A stretch of DNA of 64,000 nucleotides from Boswellia sacra. Its lineage: Eukaryota; Streptophyta; Magnoliopsida; Sapindales; Burseraceae. The notes under the pieces were generated by a model that saw nothing but the letters and a program-made list of their open reading frames with translations, was not told the origin of the DNA and did not search any database. The stretch's first letter is position 1; each line of letters opens with the position of its first letter. Location of the stretch: contig SNVD02002644.1 in the NCBI GenBank assembly GCA_013180625.2, positions 124,001 through 188,000 on the forward strand, in the 5' to 3' direction. Made by a program: the position numbers and the translations under genes. Shown in pieces: positions 24,907 to 45,482 of this stretch.

Positions 24907-25960
24907 TTTAATTTTTTCCATATATATGTTTATCAATAAATTAAAATAGCCAGTGAAGATCCAAATACTTATTTCTTTTTCTTTAAATCTATATACAAAA
25001 TTGGCCGGTTTCGATCATTAAAAACTATTTTAATTTATTTAATTTGTATTCTTGTATATTAGATGTTTTTATAAAAGTAACTTTATTAAAAAATGATGTC
25101 TACTTTCAATTTCAAGCAATGATTTCGTTTATTGCTTGTATACGTACAGTCATTGACTTTTATTCGTCGTTTATGTTTTTTTTTTCCTTCATTTCTTTGG
25201 TTACAAATATAATTTTCATTAACGACTAGTAACTAGTAACGTAATTTTTTCGATATAATGTAATGAATTTCGCACGCTTGGGGATCGGGAGACAGTCGAT
25301 AATTGCAACAGACAGTAGGTTGTATTGGTTTTAAGCTCTTTTTTTCTCAAATTGATGCCAAGTGTCACAGATCCAGTAACCTCAACTACAACAGCAGCTA
25401 TACCAGTTTAGTTGTTGATCTTTAGTATATCCCACAAGTTTTATATAGATATTTACAGTTTTATAAGTTTGTTTTGTAAGTTTCTCAAATTGTTTACGTG
25501 AATGTTAAGGCTCTGTTTTTTCTTGTTTCAAAATCCTGTTTTCTGTGCTGCACATTTTCCAATGCAATTTATATTAAATCTCAACCACAAATTCTTTTCA
25601 AAATTCAAAATAATTCAAAATTAACCACATATTCCTCAAATCATTTTGGAAATAAAAACACATGAGGCAAAAAAGAACACACCCTAAATTATCAAATTTT
25701 ACCTACTTTATTCTTTGTGCAACATAACCAATAGTATTTACAAGTCCTATAAATAATTGATTAAGTTCAATTTCACAAATTCGGGCGGGAACATGGTAAA
25801 TGAAACCGGCTGCTGCCCAATGAAACTGGCTGCTGCCCATTCCATTTTCTCGTCTTTTTCTCCATGATTCTGCCAAGTGTCATCAATCCACCCAAGCCTA
25901 TGCACAGTAGCTGCTGGACCGTACGTCAGACGTATTGCAGCAAAAGCCAATCTTGTAGGC
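24907..25960. other. AT-rich interval without a recognised gene
   Basis: No supported gene. A 73-codon minus-strand frame ends at 25747; it includes a short duplicated segment (GAAACYGGCTGCTGCCCA twice near 25802-25840) and matches nothing I recognise. Confidence 0.5.
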
Positions 25961-25964
25961 ATAT

Positions 25965-26545
25965 GCAAGTCTTCGGATTTGTGTGCTTGTTAAAGACTTT
26001 AAGAAATAGGTTGTGTATGGCCTAGTCAAAACTTTTTATTGACCTATACGCATTTAACTGACTGTGACTGTGAGATTTATGGGTTGACCGTTGACACGTT
26101 AAGCGATTAGAGTCAGGAAAATTCTTAGGCCATGTGTGTCACTTTAATTTTCTTGGATATAATTCCTGAATGCATCCATACCTAATTGCAGAAATACCCA
26201 TGTAAATCCGGCGTACCGCTTCCCCTCCACTTATGCGGTGTGCAACAAATTATATATTATCATATGGTATCATCTCACCATCATTTTAAATAGTAATTGA
26301 ATAAATAAATCTCCCATCTCTCTAATATTCATCACTTTGTCTTACTTTAAATTCTAATTAATTCTCCTAGAATGCTTCCTTGGTACTACACTTGACATCG
26401 TAGATCTGTCTTTTGGGTCTTCTTGAACGCACAACAATCCTATATGACTAAGTTTCGAGAGTTTAACTTCATCACTTGACTGCACCAGTACTGGGTCCAT
26501 TAGCTCCACTGCTTAACCTTCGCTCCATAATTTCCATGCCTGAAA
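25965..26545 (-). pseudogene. CRK pseudogene: last-exon fragment plus duplicated 3' flank
   Basis: Plus-strand 26378-26536 closely matches the last exon of the intact CRK (35609-35765): the minus strand encodes the end of the kinase domain (VELMDPVLVQSS-like through DRP). The final ~50 codons are missing: the sequence jumps directly from the flank word TTCCTTGGTA to TACTACACTTGAC, a deletion of about 480 bp relative to the intact locus. The 3' flank at 25965-26365 matches the intact gene's flank, which is split into 33340-33490 and 34718-35133. This shows that whole loci were duplicated, not just exons. The copy cannot make a kinase. Confidence 0.85.
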
Positions 26546-26689
26546 CATTATATATACAAGTCGTTAACCAATTAGATTCTTTTACATCAGAAATTAATCT
26601 GGATATGTAATTTGAACACTTAAGATTTATCTCACAATAAAAAATACACCAGTCTGCACTCTCTTTCTTCATTAATTGTTTGTCTTTTA

Positions 26690-27115
26690 ACTCACCTCTC
26701 TCCTCTCTCTTCTAACTCATCATTGATCTCTTCCTCTTTCCTCTTACTCGTCTCTCAACCATGTTGTCTTTAATAATTAAATTGGAACAGAGCCTTGCTT
26801 ATATTATATAGGGTTAGTTATGATTATTATATCTTATTGATAATAGCACGGAGAATTGGTTGTTAATAGCTCGTTAAGGAAGGGGAAGAAATTAGAACCA
26901 AAAAGCAACAGCTAATATAAACACAACAAACCCAGCAAATGGCAAGTAGATTAAAAGGTGCTGAGCCGCGCGTGATGACCAAATCAAATCAAAGAACTCC
27001 AAACTCATTAACATCGGTTAACATTCATGGAAAAAGTTATTTGAATTAATGAAGTAAGAGACTAAGAGAGACGTAAGCTAGAAGAGAGAGGAGAGAGGGG
27101 TGAGTTAAAACGATA
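26690..27115. mobile_element. Possible foldback element inside the CRK pseudogene
   Basis: TTTTAACTCACC followed by pyrimidine-rich CTCTCTCCTCTCTCTTCTA at about 26693-26722 recurs inverted at about 27083-27113. The interval between lacks CRK sequence. I see no clear target duplication, so this may be the remains of an element or a chance low-complexity match. Confidence 0.4.
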
Positions 27116-27407
27116 AAAGGAGTAGCCACTTTGAAGGCCACGGGTCCATGACAGTTGAATTTCAGAGAAAATGAAGAATTATGTAACTAACTTCTTGATT
27201 AATGAACTGATAGTAAAACAAAGGCTTTTATGGTTTGTTAATCAGCACAGCAGCTTGCTGACGTGTACAGAAGAGTAACTAACTAGCTAATTAAGAAACT
27301 AATTAACAGATTAACAACTAATTACTCTTTTGCTTCAATAGGCCCTCTCAGGCTCATGCAGGAAGACTTTGAAGAACTTGAAACAGACTTGCCAATGAGC
27401 TTGATGT

Positions 27408-27580
27408 TCAGGCATAGTATAAACCTCCATTTACTGCTACGCTGGAAGCAAGAGAAGAGAAGATGATTTTGTGGCTCTGTTCATAAGCACTATTTGTTGT
27501 GATGTTTCCAGTCTCGAAACAATAAAAATCACTCAACCGGCCGGTGGTGCGACTAATGCTTATAAGCATATAAGAAAAAA
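27408..27580 (-). pseudogene. CRK pseudogene: first-exon fragment (signal peptide and start of DUF26)
   Basis: The minus strand encodes MLISISRTTGRLSDFYCFET and NSAYEQSHKIIFSSLA, matching the intact CRK (YCYDTGNFTKNSAYDQNRN, IIFSSLA). It breaks off at GGLYYA followed by a stop, exactly where the intact protein continues GGLYFSSFGDD. Everything from there to the last exon is absent or replaced. Together with 26378-26536 it marks the two ends of one collapsed gene in the same orientation as the intact copy. Confidence 0.85.
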
Positions 27581-27644
27581 TGGTAAGCAAAGATTTAGAA
27601 CAAATTGCATGGATAAGCAGTTTCATGTCTTCACTAATCAAAAC

Positions 27645-29450
27645 TGAAAATCAATGGCTTGACAAAAAAAAAGTTAACCCAAATCCAAAATACAATAATT
27701 TGCAAATTGAAAGTTTAACAGCTAGCATGACAGGCAGTGGAGCCCATTTTGGTCCCAGTTCGATGTATTGCATTTATAAAGAAAGAATTAATCTCTTTCT
27801 TAAGCCCCTGTAATTAGGCGGGCGACTTTCACCGAAAATTTGCAGCACCTCACACAAGAAATTCTGAGGAGACTCCCTAATAAATCATGTTAGATACCAA
27901 AAAATGGATCAACATTAATTTATTATACTCGTCTAGATGTAAACAGTGAAAAGACAAAAATACCTTTTAAGGTTGTAATAACAAAGAACATAACCAAGGT
28001 AATTTTTCTTATACCCAAAAGACTAATTGGAGGTGAGTGACTGAATGGGTCTAATACAACTGAATGGGCTCCTGACTGAGTAAATTGATAGGCACCCGAC
28101 TAACCGTGGTGATAGGCTCTCGACTGAATGTTAGTAAATTGATAGGCACCCGACTAACCGTGGTGATAGGCTCTCGACTGAATGTTTAGAGTGGACATCT
28201 TGGAATGATAGCCTCCGAAATGACAATCATTTGGTGAAGTGGTAGCCAACTGAATAATATTTGGTGTGTTGGTTGCCTCCTGACTGACACTCCGAGATAG
28301 ACGTGCGGAGGACTAGTAGATAAGACTCTGATGATTCTAGTTACAGAGGAGACAAATCTTCTGACTGAAAGTGATTGTTAGTAGTGGTCCCCTTTCTTCT
28401 TCATCTAGCCTCTATAACTTCAAGGCATGTCAATGGTGACTAGTTAAACCCAGCAAACCAGTAGTTGAGATTCCTTCCCTAGTGACTGGAAAATGAGTGG
28501 CTCATCTCTATCTTCGGTCAGAAATGAGGGATCTAATGTTCTCTTATGGCAGTCGTCAGTCTCTGCATCAGCAACTTCAACAAGCTTCCATGAAAGCTCC
28601 CAACTCCAACAACTATCAAGTTCTCCCTCAACAATTGTAGCACACAACAACGACAGCTAGGCATCATCAGAGGAAACTTCGACGACCCTCCGACGCCCAA
28701 GTCAGTAAGGGGTTTACTATTTTTATAGAGTAAACATGGATAATGTGTATAAAATTAAGTGTTTAAGGAGAAAAAATGGTGAATAGTGGCTGCTATGGTA
28801 GTTTGAAGACATATTTCCTCGTGGGGAAGATGAAAAAGACACTAAACCCTAAAAACATCCCTTCTTGGGATTGGAGAAGAATCATCACTGGAGGAGAGGG
28901 GGAGAAAAATTCCCTTGCCTTGAGGCATAAATGCCTTTATATCAGCAGATGGGATGAATCTTGACCATTTATTGGTGTGACATGTCATAATCTCAAAGAC
29001 CCACGTGGCATTCTAGATGATCCCCAATTGATTCCAAACCCTAATTTCCCGACATGAAGAGGCTACCACGTGACCAGTTGACTTAACCTATTTTTATGAG
29101 GTTGCAGCACCGAGACAGTTAGGTATCATTAGTCTGATGCTCAACCAATCAGTTAGGTAACAGCTGATTCGGTTAGTCAAGTAGTGATTGACTCAGAACT
29201 TAGCTTGGTGAGGAGACTTCCATTAAGCGGCTCCTTCACTTCTTCGTGAATTGCTACGAAAACCTTGCTGAATTTTTTTGGTCTTTAAAGGGAATTGAGC
29301 CAATTGAGAGGGCATTTTAGTCTTTTAGATAAGGTATAAAAAATCCCATCTACAAATCATATTGTTATTATTGGTTGATATATGGTGATTTTGACCCATT
29401 CTTACAAAGTAGAGATATTTTTGGTCATTCTCTACTTTGCTTATCAATCT
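27645..29450. other. Interval without a recognised gene; possible LTR-like DNA
   Basis: The style (ACTAAACCCTAAAAACATCC, TTGAGGCATAAATGCC, then a moderately GC-rich 28.9-29.3 kb) resembles untranslated leader and LTR DNA of plant retrotransposons. I found no ends or coding domains. It includes a 54-bp tandem duplication. Confidence 0.35.
28079..28186. repeat. 54-bp tandem duplication
   Basis: The unit beginning AGTAAATTGATAGGCACCCG and ending CTCGACTGAATGTT occurs twice back to back without differences apart from the last bases. Confidence 0.9.
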
Positions 29451-29451
29451 T

Positions 29452-29452
<1 letters not shown>

Positions 29453-29502
<50 letters not shown>

Positions 29503-29538
29503 TGTGACAAAGTGCTTGGCAAACAATGGCGGCTTTTT

Positions 29539-29586
<48 letters not shown>
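29453..29586. repeat. Twin (TA)n microsatellites
   Basis: Two long TA runs (about 29453-29501 and 29541-29585) are separated by about 40 bp. Each begins after a TTAAAATATA border. Frames through them encode only Tyr-Ile repeats and are not genes. Confidence 0.95.
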
Positions 29587-29587
<1 letters not shown>

Positions 29588-29589
29588 CA

Positions 29590-32500
29590 AGTTTCCATGA
29601 CACCCCTAAAATTGTAATTTTCGAAGACACCCTTAAGTAAATAATGAATATAATTTATACATTTCTTCAAAAAGCCAACTTAGAACCAATTTAAAGACTT
29701 TTAAACTTAGCACCATTCTCTACGGCCTGCAAGCTCAGCCAAACGTAACTTTTAACAGTCTTATCATCTTTTTTCTTCAATTTCTTACTTTAACTCTTAA
29801 AAAAAAATTAAAAAATAGATTCTTGACTTTTACTTAAAAAAAACTCATGTATTATTCAAATGTTCAAATAATTACTTTATTTTAGGTAATTATTTTAAGA
29901 TTTGAGTTTTAATATAGAAATTTAATTTGTGAGTTTTGATACATAATTTTTAACATCTTATTTGATGTATGATAAATTAAATGTTGTTTAAGAAATTGCG
30001 TAAGATGTTGGGAGATGTTTACTATCATTTTTAAGTATTTGATTTGAGTTATAGGCTTATTATGTAGATCTGACATATAGATTTTAAGAATTAATTTAAT
30101 ATCTTATTCCATAGATTGTGTTAAATTATTTATGATATAGATCATTATATAGTTAAAAATATTAGAGAGTATTTAATTTGAATTAGGCTTTTATTATATA
30201 GATTTGATTTTAATTTCAAATAATATGAAGAGCCCCGCTTTGGGAACTAACAGGAGCAGCACCATTTCCTACCGCCGTTTGAGAATTTGTTAACTGAAAT
30301 TGAATCTTTTGTACAAAGAACAAATTTACGCCGTAGTTAAGAAAGAATAAGAAAACAAAACACTTGACAATCATTACATTAAAAAATAAAATATCATAAA
30401 AAAATGATCGTGAAAAAAAATTTCATATATAGTTTCGTCAATAATCGAAGTGGACTTTTACATGTGTCATTGCAAATGCATTCCATGGAAAGCGGCAAAA
30501 ATGGTTTGTTGAAAATTTGATACCAAAATTGGTCATAACTAAGTTCTATTTCTTGTGAAGTTTCCAGTATTGTAATGTTGGTTAGTGGCAAATACAAATG
30601 CTTATTATGAGAACCGATGGCCTGGGCCCCAGCCCCTTGCCCAGCCTAGGTGAATTGCCCGGGCCGAGTCAGATATTTTCCGGCCGGGTCCTGGTAATAC
30701 AGCACCCCAAGTTGTAGAATTTTTTTTTTTAATTATTAGTTTTTAATATTTATCTTTTATCAAAATAAAATAACATCTGGACGTAGCGTACTGATGTGGT
30801 CTATTGACTTATTGGCGAAAGTAGTGTTTGTTTTCATGTTTAACATTTTTTAGATCGAAACACTTTTTTTAACTTAATTTAAACTACTTAAAATTATATT
30901 TATTTACTCTTTTACAAAGCTCTTAAAAAAATAGTGAGAAAATATCTTATTTTTAATATAACATTTATACATTTGTAATAAAAAATAAAAAATATTTATA
31001 TTACATTTGTATAAGTTCTTAAAATCAAATTAAATTCTTTTTCATTCAAATAACATATGTTATATTTATTACAATTTTTTAAAAATAAAATAGTTAATAA
31101 AATTAAACTAAAATTCTTTTTCTTTTACAATTTGTTACAATCTTTTAAAAAATTATTTTTTATTAAATTTAACAATTCAAAGTTATTATAATCATCTTAC
31201 AAGTATTTAAGATATAAGATTATATACACACATAGAATATATTAAATTAACTGTATAATTTGTTCTCCAAAAGATGTTTTGATTAATTAATTAGATATTT
31301 TGAAGTTTTAAGTTTTCTAATTAATTTGAATGTGAAATATTTATTTTTGTTATGGAAATTAAAATATATGGCTTTAAATATGCTGCATACTGTAAAATTA
31401 AATAGTTTACAAAATTAAATTGAAATATTAATTTAGTAATAAATTAATAAGCTCACTTATTATAAAAACCAATATATTTATATTTTGTTTGATATAAGTC
31501 AATATTATCTATAATTATATACTTTAATTATTTCTTAATTAATTTTTTACATTAAATTTTTATTTATTTTAATTTTACCAACCAATGCATGTAAAACAAG
31601 TCAAATTTTAAAAATTCAAAAGCATATTTATTAAATAAATTATATTATTATAGTTATTCTTTCTATATATTTTATATCATATATATACATAATTTAATCT
31701 TTAAATTAAAATTTGAATTTCAAATACAGTAAGTAATATTATATTATTTAAATATTTTATTTAAAACAAAAAATAAAAGATTTTGAAAATTGGGTCGTCG
31801 GAGCCGCCGTTCCTCCGCCGCCATCTGCCATCGATGTAGCATGTTTCGCACATCGAATATATCATGATGATTGGATTTGATCGATCTACAAGGTTGTTGA
31901 AATATTTATTGCTAAAATAATGACGTTTCGTTGTAAAATATCTGAAAATATTCAGTGGCCGAATGTCTTTCAGCCTTTAACGAACAAAAGTTGATGTTTC
32001 TTGCAACAATAATACTAGGTATACAACCAACTTGTACAACCTAACCTATACAACCTAACATGATATAAATTCATTGGATGTTTGGGTCTCATTTTATTTA
32101 TTAAAATTAGTTAATTTATTTTTCATTTTCACCCACCCAGTGAATTTGTACCATGTCATGTTGTATGAGTAATATTGTATAACTTGGTTGTATACCTAGC
32201 ATTGCTCTTCTTACAAAAGCAATCCGACAACCGTGTAGAGAGAGTTGAGGCAGTCATACTGGTACTAACAGTGTCGTCAAACGCTGGTGACTTCGTTGGC
32301 CAGTTTCTAGAATTTGTAAAAAAAAATAATATTAATATATTTTTTTTAAATGATATATTTTTAATTAATTATATAACTTTTATTAATTGAATGTAAAGGG
32401 TATGTATGGAATAAAAAACTATCACAAGAGGGCAGTTTAGATATTTTAAACTTTTCAGATATTTTGAAGAAAAAAGTGACAGATTTTCACTTTTTATATT

Positions 32501-33330
32501 AGACAATTTCATCTGAAAATAAGTGATTATATACAAAAACAAACATGCAAAAAGTTTTTAATCTATTAAATCTGAATGGATTCATATTTAAATGGTCCAA
32601 TCAAACAGACCCTAAGTCAATAATCCATATCTTAAGGAGTTCTATTCTACTATTTAAATATTTATATTGTATATTCTTCATTCTCTTCTCCAAAGTATAC
32701 ATTTTCAATAATAAAAGTTATGCGCATTTTGAGTCGCAAATTTCTCTCAACGCATTTTGAGCAGCAAATTTCTCTGGCCGGAAGTGAGAGGCTACAGCTA
32801 GGCGAGAAGAAAGATGGGACGTCTTCTACAAAATTTTGCAGCAGCTTACTCCTCGCAGTAGAAATAATTTTTTAAGAAGACTTCTTATTAAATAATGATA
32901 AAAATGCAAAAACTTTGTCTACAAACTCAGATGACTTACTTGATTATTAATTCATCACTAATAAAACTCATTAAATAAGCTGATTTTTTTTTTGTTTACT
33001 CGAGTATTGATACGCTTCTCAAAATTTATCCCAAAATCATATATTTTAAATAATATGGCATAAGTTTAAAAACTTCACGTTGTTTATTATATCGTCACAT
33101 CATCCACTTGACAAACACTAATTGAATATATATAGTTGAAATATAAAATTTATGATGAGTATCATTGTTCATTTTGACTCTTCTATTCACCCTGTAAGGC
33201 ACTAGATTGAATGTCAATCCTTTTACGGATTGGTGGGATCGTTGCCACATCATTTACAATATATCTCTCATTTAACAAACAAATTAATCTCTTTTTGTTA
33301 TTCTCGACTAATATATTCTTTATTTCTAAT
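29590..33330. other. Very AT-rich intergenic DNA with isolated GC-rich patches
   Basis: No gene. GC-rich patches at about 30610-30710 (GGCCTGGGCCCCAGCCCC, CGGCCGGGTCC) and 31790-31835 (CGTCGGAGCCGCCG) stand out and may be ends of decayed transposons. One MITE (32014-32199) is described separately. Confidence 0.5.
32014..32199. mobile_element. TIR MITE, ~186 bp
   Basis: The left end CTAGGTATACAACCAACTTG is matched by an inverted right end (AACTTGGTTGTATACCTAG). Similarity extends some 60 bp inward (CAACMTRACATG..). No target duplication could be fixed. A similar layout occurs at 33932-34108, with arms around TTGTACAAACTTACT. Confidence 0.6.
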
Positions 33331-33339
33331 CTTGTGAGA

Positions 33340-33490
33340 ATATGCAAGTCTTCAGATTTAAGTGCTTGGTAAAGACTTAAGAAATAGGCTGTGTATGGCC
33401 TAGTCAAAACTTTTAATTAACCTATATATACGCATTTAATTGACTGTGATTGGTTGACACCTTACGCGATTAGTGATAGGAACATTCTTA
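33340..33490. repeat. Duplicated CRK 3' flank, distal part
   Basis: Matches 25965-26130: GCAAGTCTTC.GATTT, TGTGTATGGCCTAGTCAAAAC, then GGTTGACACCTTACGCGATTA. The match breaks after ATTCTTAGGCC and resumes at 34718, so about 1.2 kb sits here that the other copy lacks. Confidence 0.85.
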
Positions 33491-34252
33491 GGCCTCATAT
33501 ATTTATTAGAAATCGGAACATTCTTCATATTTTCAAATTTAATAAGATAAGTCACTGTTATTTTGGACCTCATATTTTTGTAATCTCAAAAATAATTAAA
33601 AAATATTTTTTTAATCGAAGATCTTCACAATTAAGTTTCTTATTTACAAACCATGTCTTATTAAATAAAAGTTTGATGAAAGAGTAGTGATAAACTTCCC
33701 AAAAATTATTTCAAAGTCTTGCATTCCAACCAATATGATATATTTTAACACTAATATATTATTCATTACATTATCAACTTATCCACTTAGCAATCACTAA
33801 TCGAATACACATTATTTGGGATACAAAGTTTGATATATAATTTGAGATGAGTATCATTATTTTTTATTAAAATAAGAAGTGAAATTTGTAACTTCAATAT
33901 ATTTCTTTCCTATAATAAATAGAATTGAGTAATACTATTCTTACAAACGATTTGTACAAACTTACTCCTACATAATGATATGTCATGATTTAATTAGTTG
34001 AGTGAATATCAAATTTTAATTATATTAATTAATATAAATGATGTGATAATCATTCAATAATGTCATATTGGATTGTATAAGTGAGTTTGTATGGATAATT
34101 TGTAAGAGTAGGAGCACTCAATAAAATTAAATAGACTTATAGCTCTAAAGTTATAAAATATGTTTCCAAAGTTTTAAAGATTTCTAAATTATAATTAATA
34201 TTTAGTATTAAATAATTCAATGCCGTTATATAAATTAAAACATTCAGCATTA

Positions 34253-34337
<85 letters not shown>

Positions 34338-34717
34338 ATTCCATTCTTTTTATAATTTTATTGGTATTACTTTATTCATTGTTTATTCATTACATATCAA
34401 TGTGTAGATAATTAATTTTTAATTTTAGATATATCTATTAGAAAATATGAATCCATATATGCAAAACCTAAGAAAAATTAGAAAAATTCTTGAATCCCAA
34501 AATTTTTTATAAATTTTTAAAAAATACTATAAATATATAAATAGATTTTAATAATTGACCAAATAACACGAGCAAAATCAATGAATGATCAAATTATTAA
34601 ATATTAAATCTGAAATCATAATAAAATTTTATTTTTATTTTTTATATTAGATATGAAAAAGCCGATTTTACAATTTTGCCTGGGCCCCGAAAGTGCTTGA
34701 GCCGGCACTAGCTATTT
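33491..34717. mobile_element. ~1.2-kb insertion in the CRK 3' flank, probably transposon-derived
   Basis: This block is absent from the paralogous flank near 26130. Its right end (TTGCCTGGGCCCCGAAAGTG, then CTTGAGCCGGCACTAG) resembles the GGGCC/TTGAGCCGGC ends of a common plant hAT-type family. The left end lacks a matching TIR, so the element may be truncated. It contains a MITE-like inverted pair at about 33932-34108 and an (AT)n(AG)n microsatellite at 34262-34336. Confidence 0.5.
34262..34336. repeat. Compound (AT)n(AG)n microsatellite
   Basis: A TA run of about 40 bp passes directly into an AG run of about 32 bp. Confidence 0.95.
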
Positions 34718-35133
34718 ATATCACTTTAATTTTCTTGCATATAATTCGGGAATGCATCCATTTCTAATTTTATAAATACTTATGTATATTTAGCGGGAAT
34801 AGCTAGAGTGCAGCGGTTGTACGGGTACAGCCGCTGCTTTTTTAAGGGAGGGGTGTGAAAAAAGTTGTAAACACAACTTTTTAACGCCCTGAAAGTTGTA
34901 AAAGCAGCCGCGTATGCGTACGCTGACTGCACTGTAGTGAGACCCTTATTTAGCATACTACCTATTTTACTCCACTTATTCAGTCTCACCAACAAATCAT
35001 ATATTACCATATAGTATCATCTCATCATCATTTTAAATAATAATTAAATAAATAAATCTCTCGTCTCTTTAATATTCATTACTTTATCTTTGTTTTAAAA
35101 TTCTAATTAGTTCTCTTAGAAATCTTTCTTGGT
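34718..35133. repeat. Duplicated CRK 3' flank, proximal part
   Basis: Matches 26131-26365 (TCACTTTAATTTTCTTG, ATATAATTC.GGAATGCATCC, ATAGTATCATCTCA.CATCATT). The MITE at 34806-34934 interrupts it only in this copy. Confidence 0.85.
34806..34934. mobile_element. 129-bp TIR MITE flanked by TA
   Basis: The left arm GAGTGCAGCGGTTGTACGGG..GCCGCTGCTTTT is matched inverted by AAAAGCAGCCGCGTATGCGT...CTGCACTG. TA dinucleotides lie immediately outside (34804-34805 and 34935-34936), as in Tc1/mariner-type insertions. The paralogous flank near 26205 has no such element, so it was gained by this copy or lost by the other. Confidence 0.7.
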
Positions 35134-35453
35134 AATAACCAGAAATCTTCCTTAAGCAATTTTTTATTCTTCAGAAACCTGTTCTAATCCTCTTCATCCA
35201 TAACCCATTAGTTTGCTCCGTCTCGATCTAGATTTTTTTTTTAGTGATCAAATAAATAACTGTCAAAGATCTGAATTGAATTGAATTCCATATCCATATA
35301 AAAATGATCACGTAATGAATTTTAACTAAATTACCTTTTTATATCTAAAGTTACTGCTACTATGATTTTCAAATTCGTCTCACAATTTGCTGCTTTTACA
35401 TTATAACTTCAAACGAAACAATAAGAAAAAAGAGATAATCAACAAAATGATTG

Positions 35454-42894
<7,441 letters not shown>

Positions 42895-43025
42895 GTATTA
42901 ACTAATCCAAAACCTGAAAATTAATGGTTTAGAGAGCTAGGATGAAGCAACAGAAATTTAGAGAAGCCAAAAGTTTACGGCTTGGATGCCTAGGAGCTCA
43001 TCATTTAATCAGGTCAATGAAGTTT

Positions 43026-43038
43026 CATTTATACGTCA
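43026..43038 (-). promoter_or_regulatory. Candidate TATA box with adjoining TGACG motif, CRK promoter
   Basis: The minus strand reads TGACGTATAAATG, giving a TATAAAT box about 133 nt upstream of the CRK ATG with a TGACG (TGA-bZIP type) core directly beside it. A TTGACC word (W-box core) lies at 43012-43017 and another ACGT core near 43096. WRKY and TGA factors are established regulators of defence-related CRKs, but no start site is known here. Confidence 0.45.
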
Positions 43039-43039
43039 T

Positions 43040-45482
43040 GCAGCCGGCGTAACTGAAGTCGAAAAAAGGTGGACTTTTCCATTAAAAATTTGAACCACGT
43101 CACACCGAAAAGAATTATCAGGAGCAGAACGAATAAATAATAATAATTAATAATTAATGATTGAGTGGTGTATTGACTAAGCAGTTTCAGCTAGGGTGCA
43201 CCCTTTCCTCGTTTCCAAACTTTTGGCAATTTGTTCTCCAAAATTTTTTCACTCTCCCAAAAATAATGGGATTTAGGGGAGGGTGCCCCCATACACATAC
43301 TCTAGAAAGAAATACTCAAGTGAGATTGGTATAATAACATGGTATGTCCAGTGTTTGCAAGTATTTCTCCATTCTAGATGCACCACAGTACTTCTCATTT
43401 CAAAAATTTAATTTTTTAATAATTAATTTAATGCTAGATTTTGATATTTATAAATAATAAAATATATGCAAAATTGCACCAAAAGATTTTAATTTGGATA
43501 CATGAGGCGTTCAACATTTCAACAAAGACCTTTATTCAAAGACTTGCGGCTTATAAAAGTCGAGCACGTCCTTTTATATGCCTTCAAAAGTCAAAAAACG
43601 TTGGCTGAAATTATTTCTTTTGCTTTGGACTAATTAGACACGTATCAAACAGTAGAATGAAAAACGTTGGCTGACCGCCATTGTTGGAATGCTATTTTCA
43701 TTTTTAAGTCCAGAAAGAAACTGGAGGGGAAAAATGACAAATCCTACGTTGAAAATTCCAAGCAAGTTCTTGTATATCCTTATCGAATAACGCTACAACT
43801 CGTGGTCCGCCTCGGCTGGGGGGATTTCCTAGATGGTTGGGGCTAGGCCCGGCCTAATCCCTTGTAAGCATATGTAATTACCACTACCCAACGGCAAATG
43901 TTCCGGAACTGAAAACTTTGTAAACGAATAATAATAATCTTACAAAACTAATATTATTACTGAAAAAGTTTATATAAATTAATCTATATAAATTTATATA
44001 TATTTAAATGATATAATATGATTAAATAAAAAATAATAATAAATTACACTAATTATGATAGATGATATGATGATCATTAAAAAATATCACATTAGTTTGT
44101 ATAAATAGTTTAAAAATGTAACATTACTCTTATATATAAAATTAAATTTGTAATAGAATTTTACTTTATTCATTAAATAGGCTGTTGATAATGAAAAATA
44201 GGAGAAGATGGTTGAGAAAGAAGAACGGTTAGAGAAGAAAAAAGAGTAATAAAAACAACTAATACTACATACAACTCATCTATAATCATTTTTTATATTT
44301 TAATATTTATATTTAATTTGTGTATAAAAATGAAGTCGAATTAATCCTAGCTCATTGATCAATTGTCTAACTTCATTAGTTGTTTTTTATATGTAGAATA
44401 TTCTAATTAAGAATTGTGTCTATCGTGATTAAAAACCTTAACCATGACTTCTAGCTCAATATTCATTCTCTTAGAGGATTAAGTTTCAGGATTGGGATTC
44501 CAGATTCTCGCTAATCAAAGAATTGAGAATCATAATGAAATTGTCGCAAGGATACAATGTTGGCCATGAGTGCCGAACCAGGGGCGGAATGGGGCTCTCG
44601 GCTGGAATGATTTTTTATTAAAAAAAAAATCATAGGTTTCAATGAGTTTTACTGAGCAGGAAATTTGTTAGTACATTGGTTATAGACGATCCTAAATTTT
44701 CGTCTAATTTCATTTAATAGTCCACCCAGTTTTTTAAATAAATTTGTATATAAGCTGTTTCCAAATTTATAAGCTTTGGTCTCCTAGAAATCACATTATA
44801 TTTTCTTCAATATGTTAAATTTTCTTAATTTTAGTCTTGTTAAAGGAGTTACCGAAATATCTCCTCTTTCGATTAATGTTTATTATCAAAATAATTATAA
44901 CATAATTTTTTTCACCTAATCCATGTTAAAAAAGAGTTCTCATTAATCAAGACAATTGATCCTATATAAATTTATACTTCCCAAATTTTATTACACACCT
45001 CCCTGATCTCCTTCTTAAGGTTCACTAATTTTTTTTAAAATCTTTTTAGCTCATTCCAAAATATAAAAATAAAATTCTGGTTATGCTCAACAGTTTTTTT
45101 TTTTTTTTGGGCAAAACCTCAACCGAATTCGATTAGTTTCATCGTCACCTTTTTTTTTTTTAATGGCTAGAAGACTGTAAAAGATTAGCCAGGCCAAGGG
45201 CTGCTTGGTACATGTACATCTGAACTAGAAAGTGACAAAAATAACTTACTTGTACTGTGTCAAAAACAGTTCTCTCTATTTTTGGGAGTCAAATAAAACG
45301 CCCGTTCAATTTTCCAATGAAAGTCCCCTTTCCAAAGACATGGCCCTAGGACAGCGAAATTTATTACCATCATTTTTTGTATAAACCTGACTTCTAGGTT
45401 TAAGAACAGTATTTGTTAAATTAATATATGAGAAAATATCACAAAATATCCCTATCTTTTAGAGAAATTATGTGCACATTAA
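43040..45482. other. Intergenic DNA upstream of the CRK, no gene seen
   Basis: AT-rich with no supported gene. A GC-rich patch at about 43800-43870 (CCTCGGCTGGGGGGATTTCC) and a MITE-like pair of inverted words at about 43925-44130 suggest small decayed elements. Confidence 0.5.

Noticed and set aside
25747..25968. 73-codon minus-strand frame beside the duplicated CRK flank
   Set aside because: No recognised motif, and it contains a small internal duplication; treated as chance.
29325..29670. Open frames on both strands with long Tyr-Ile repeats
   Set aside because: They are translations of two (TA)n microsatellites.
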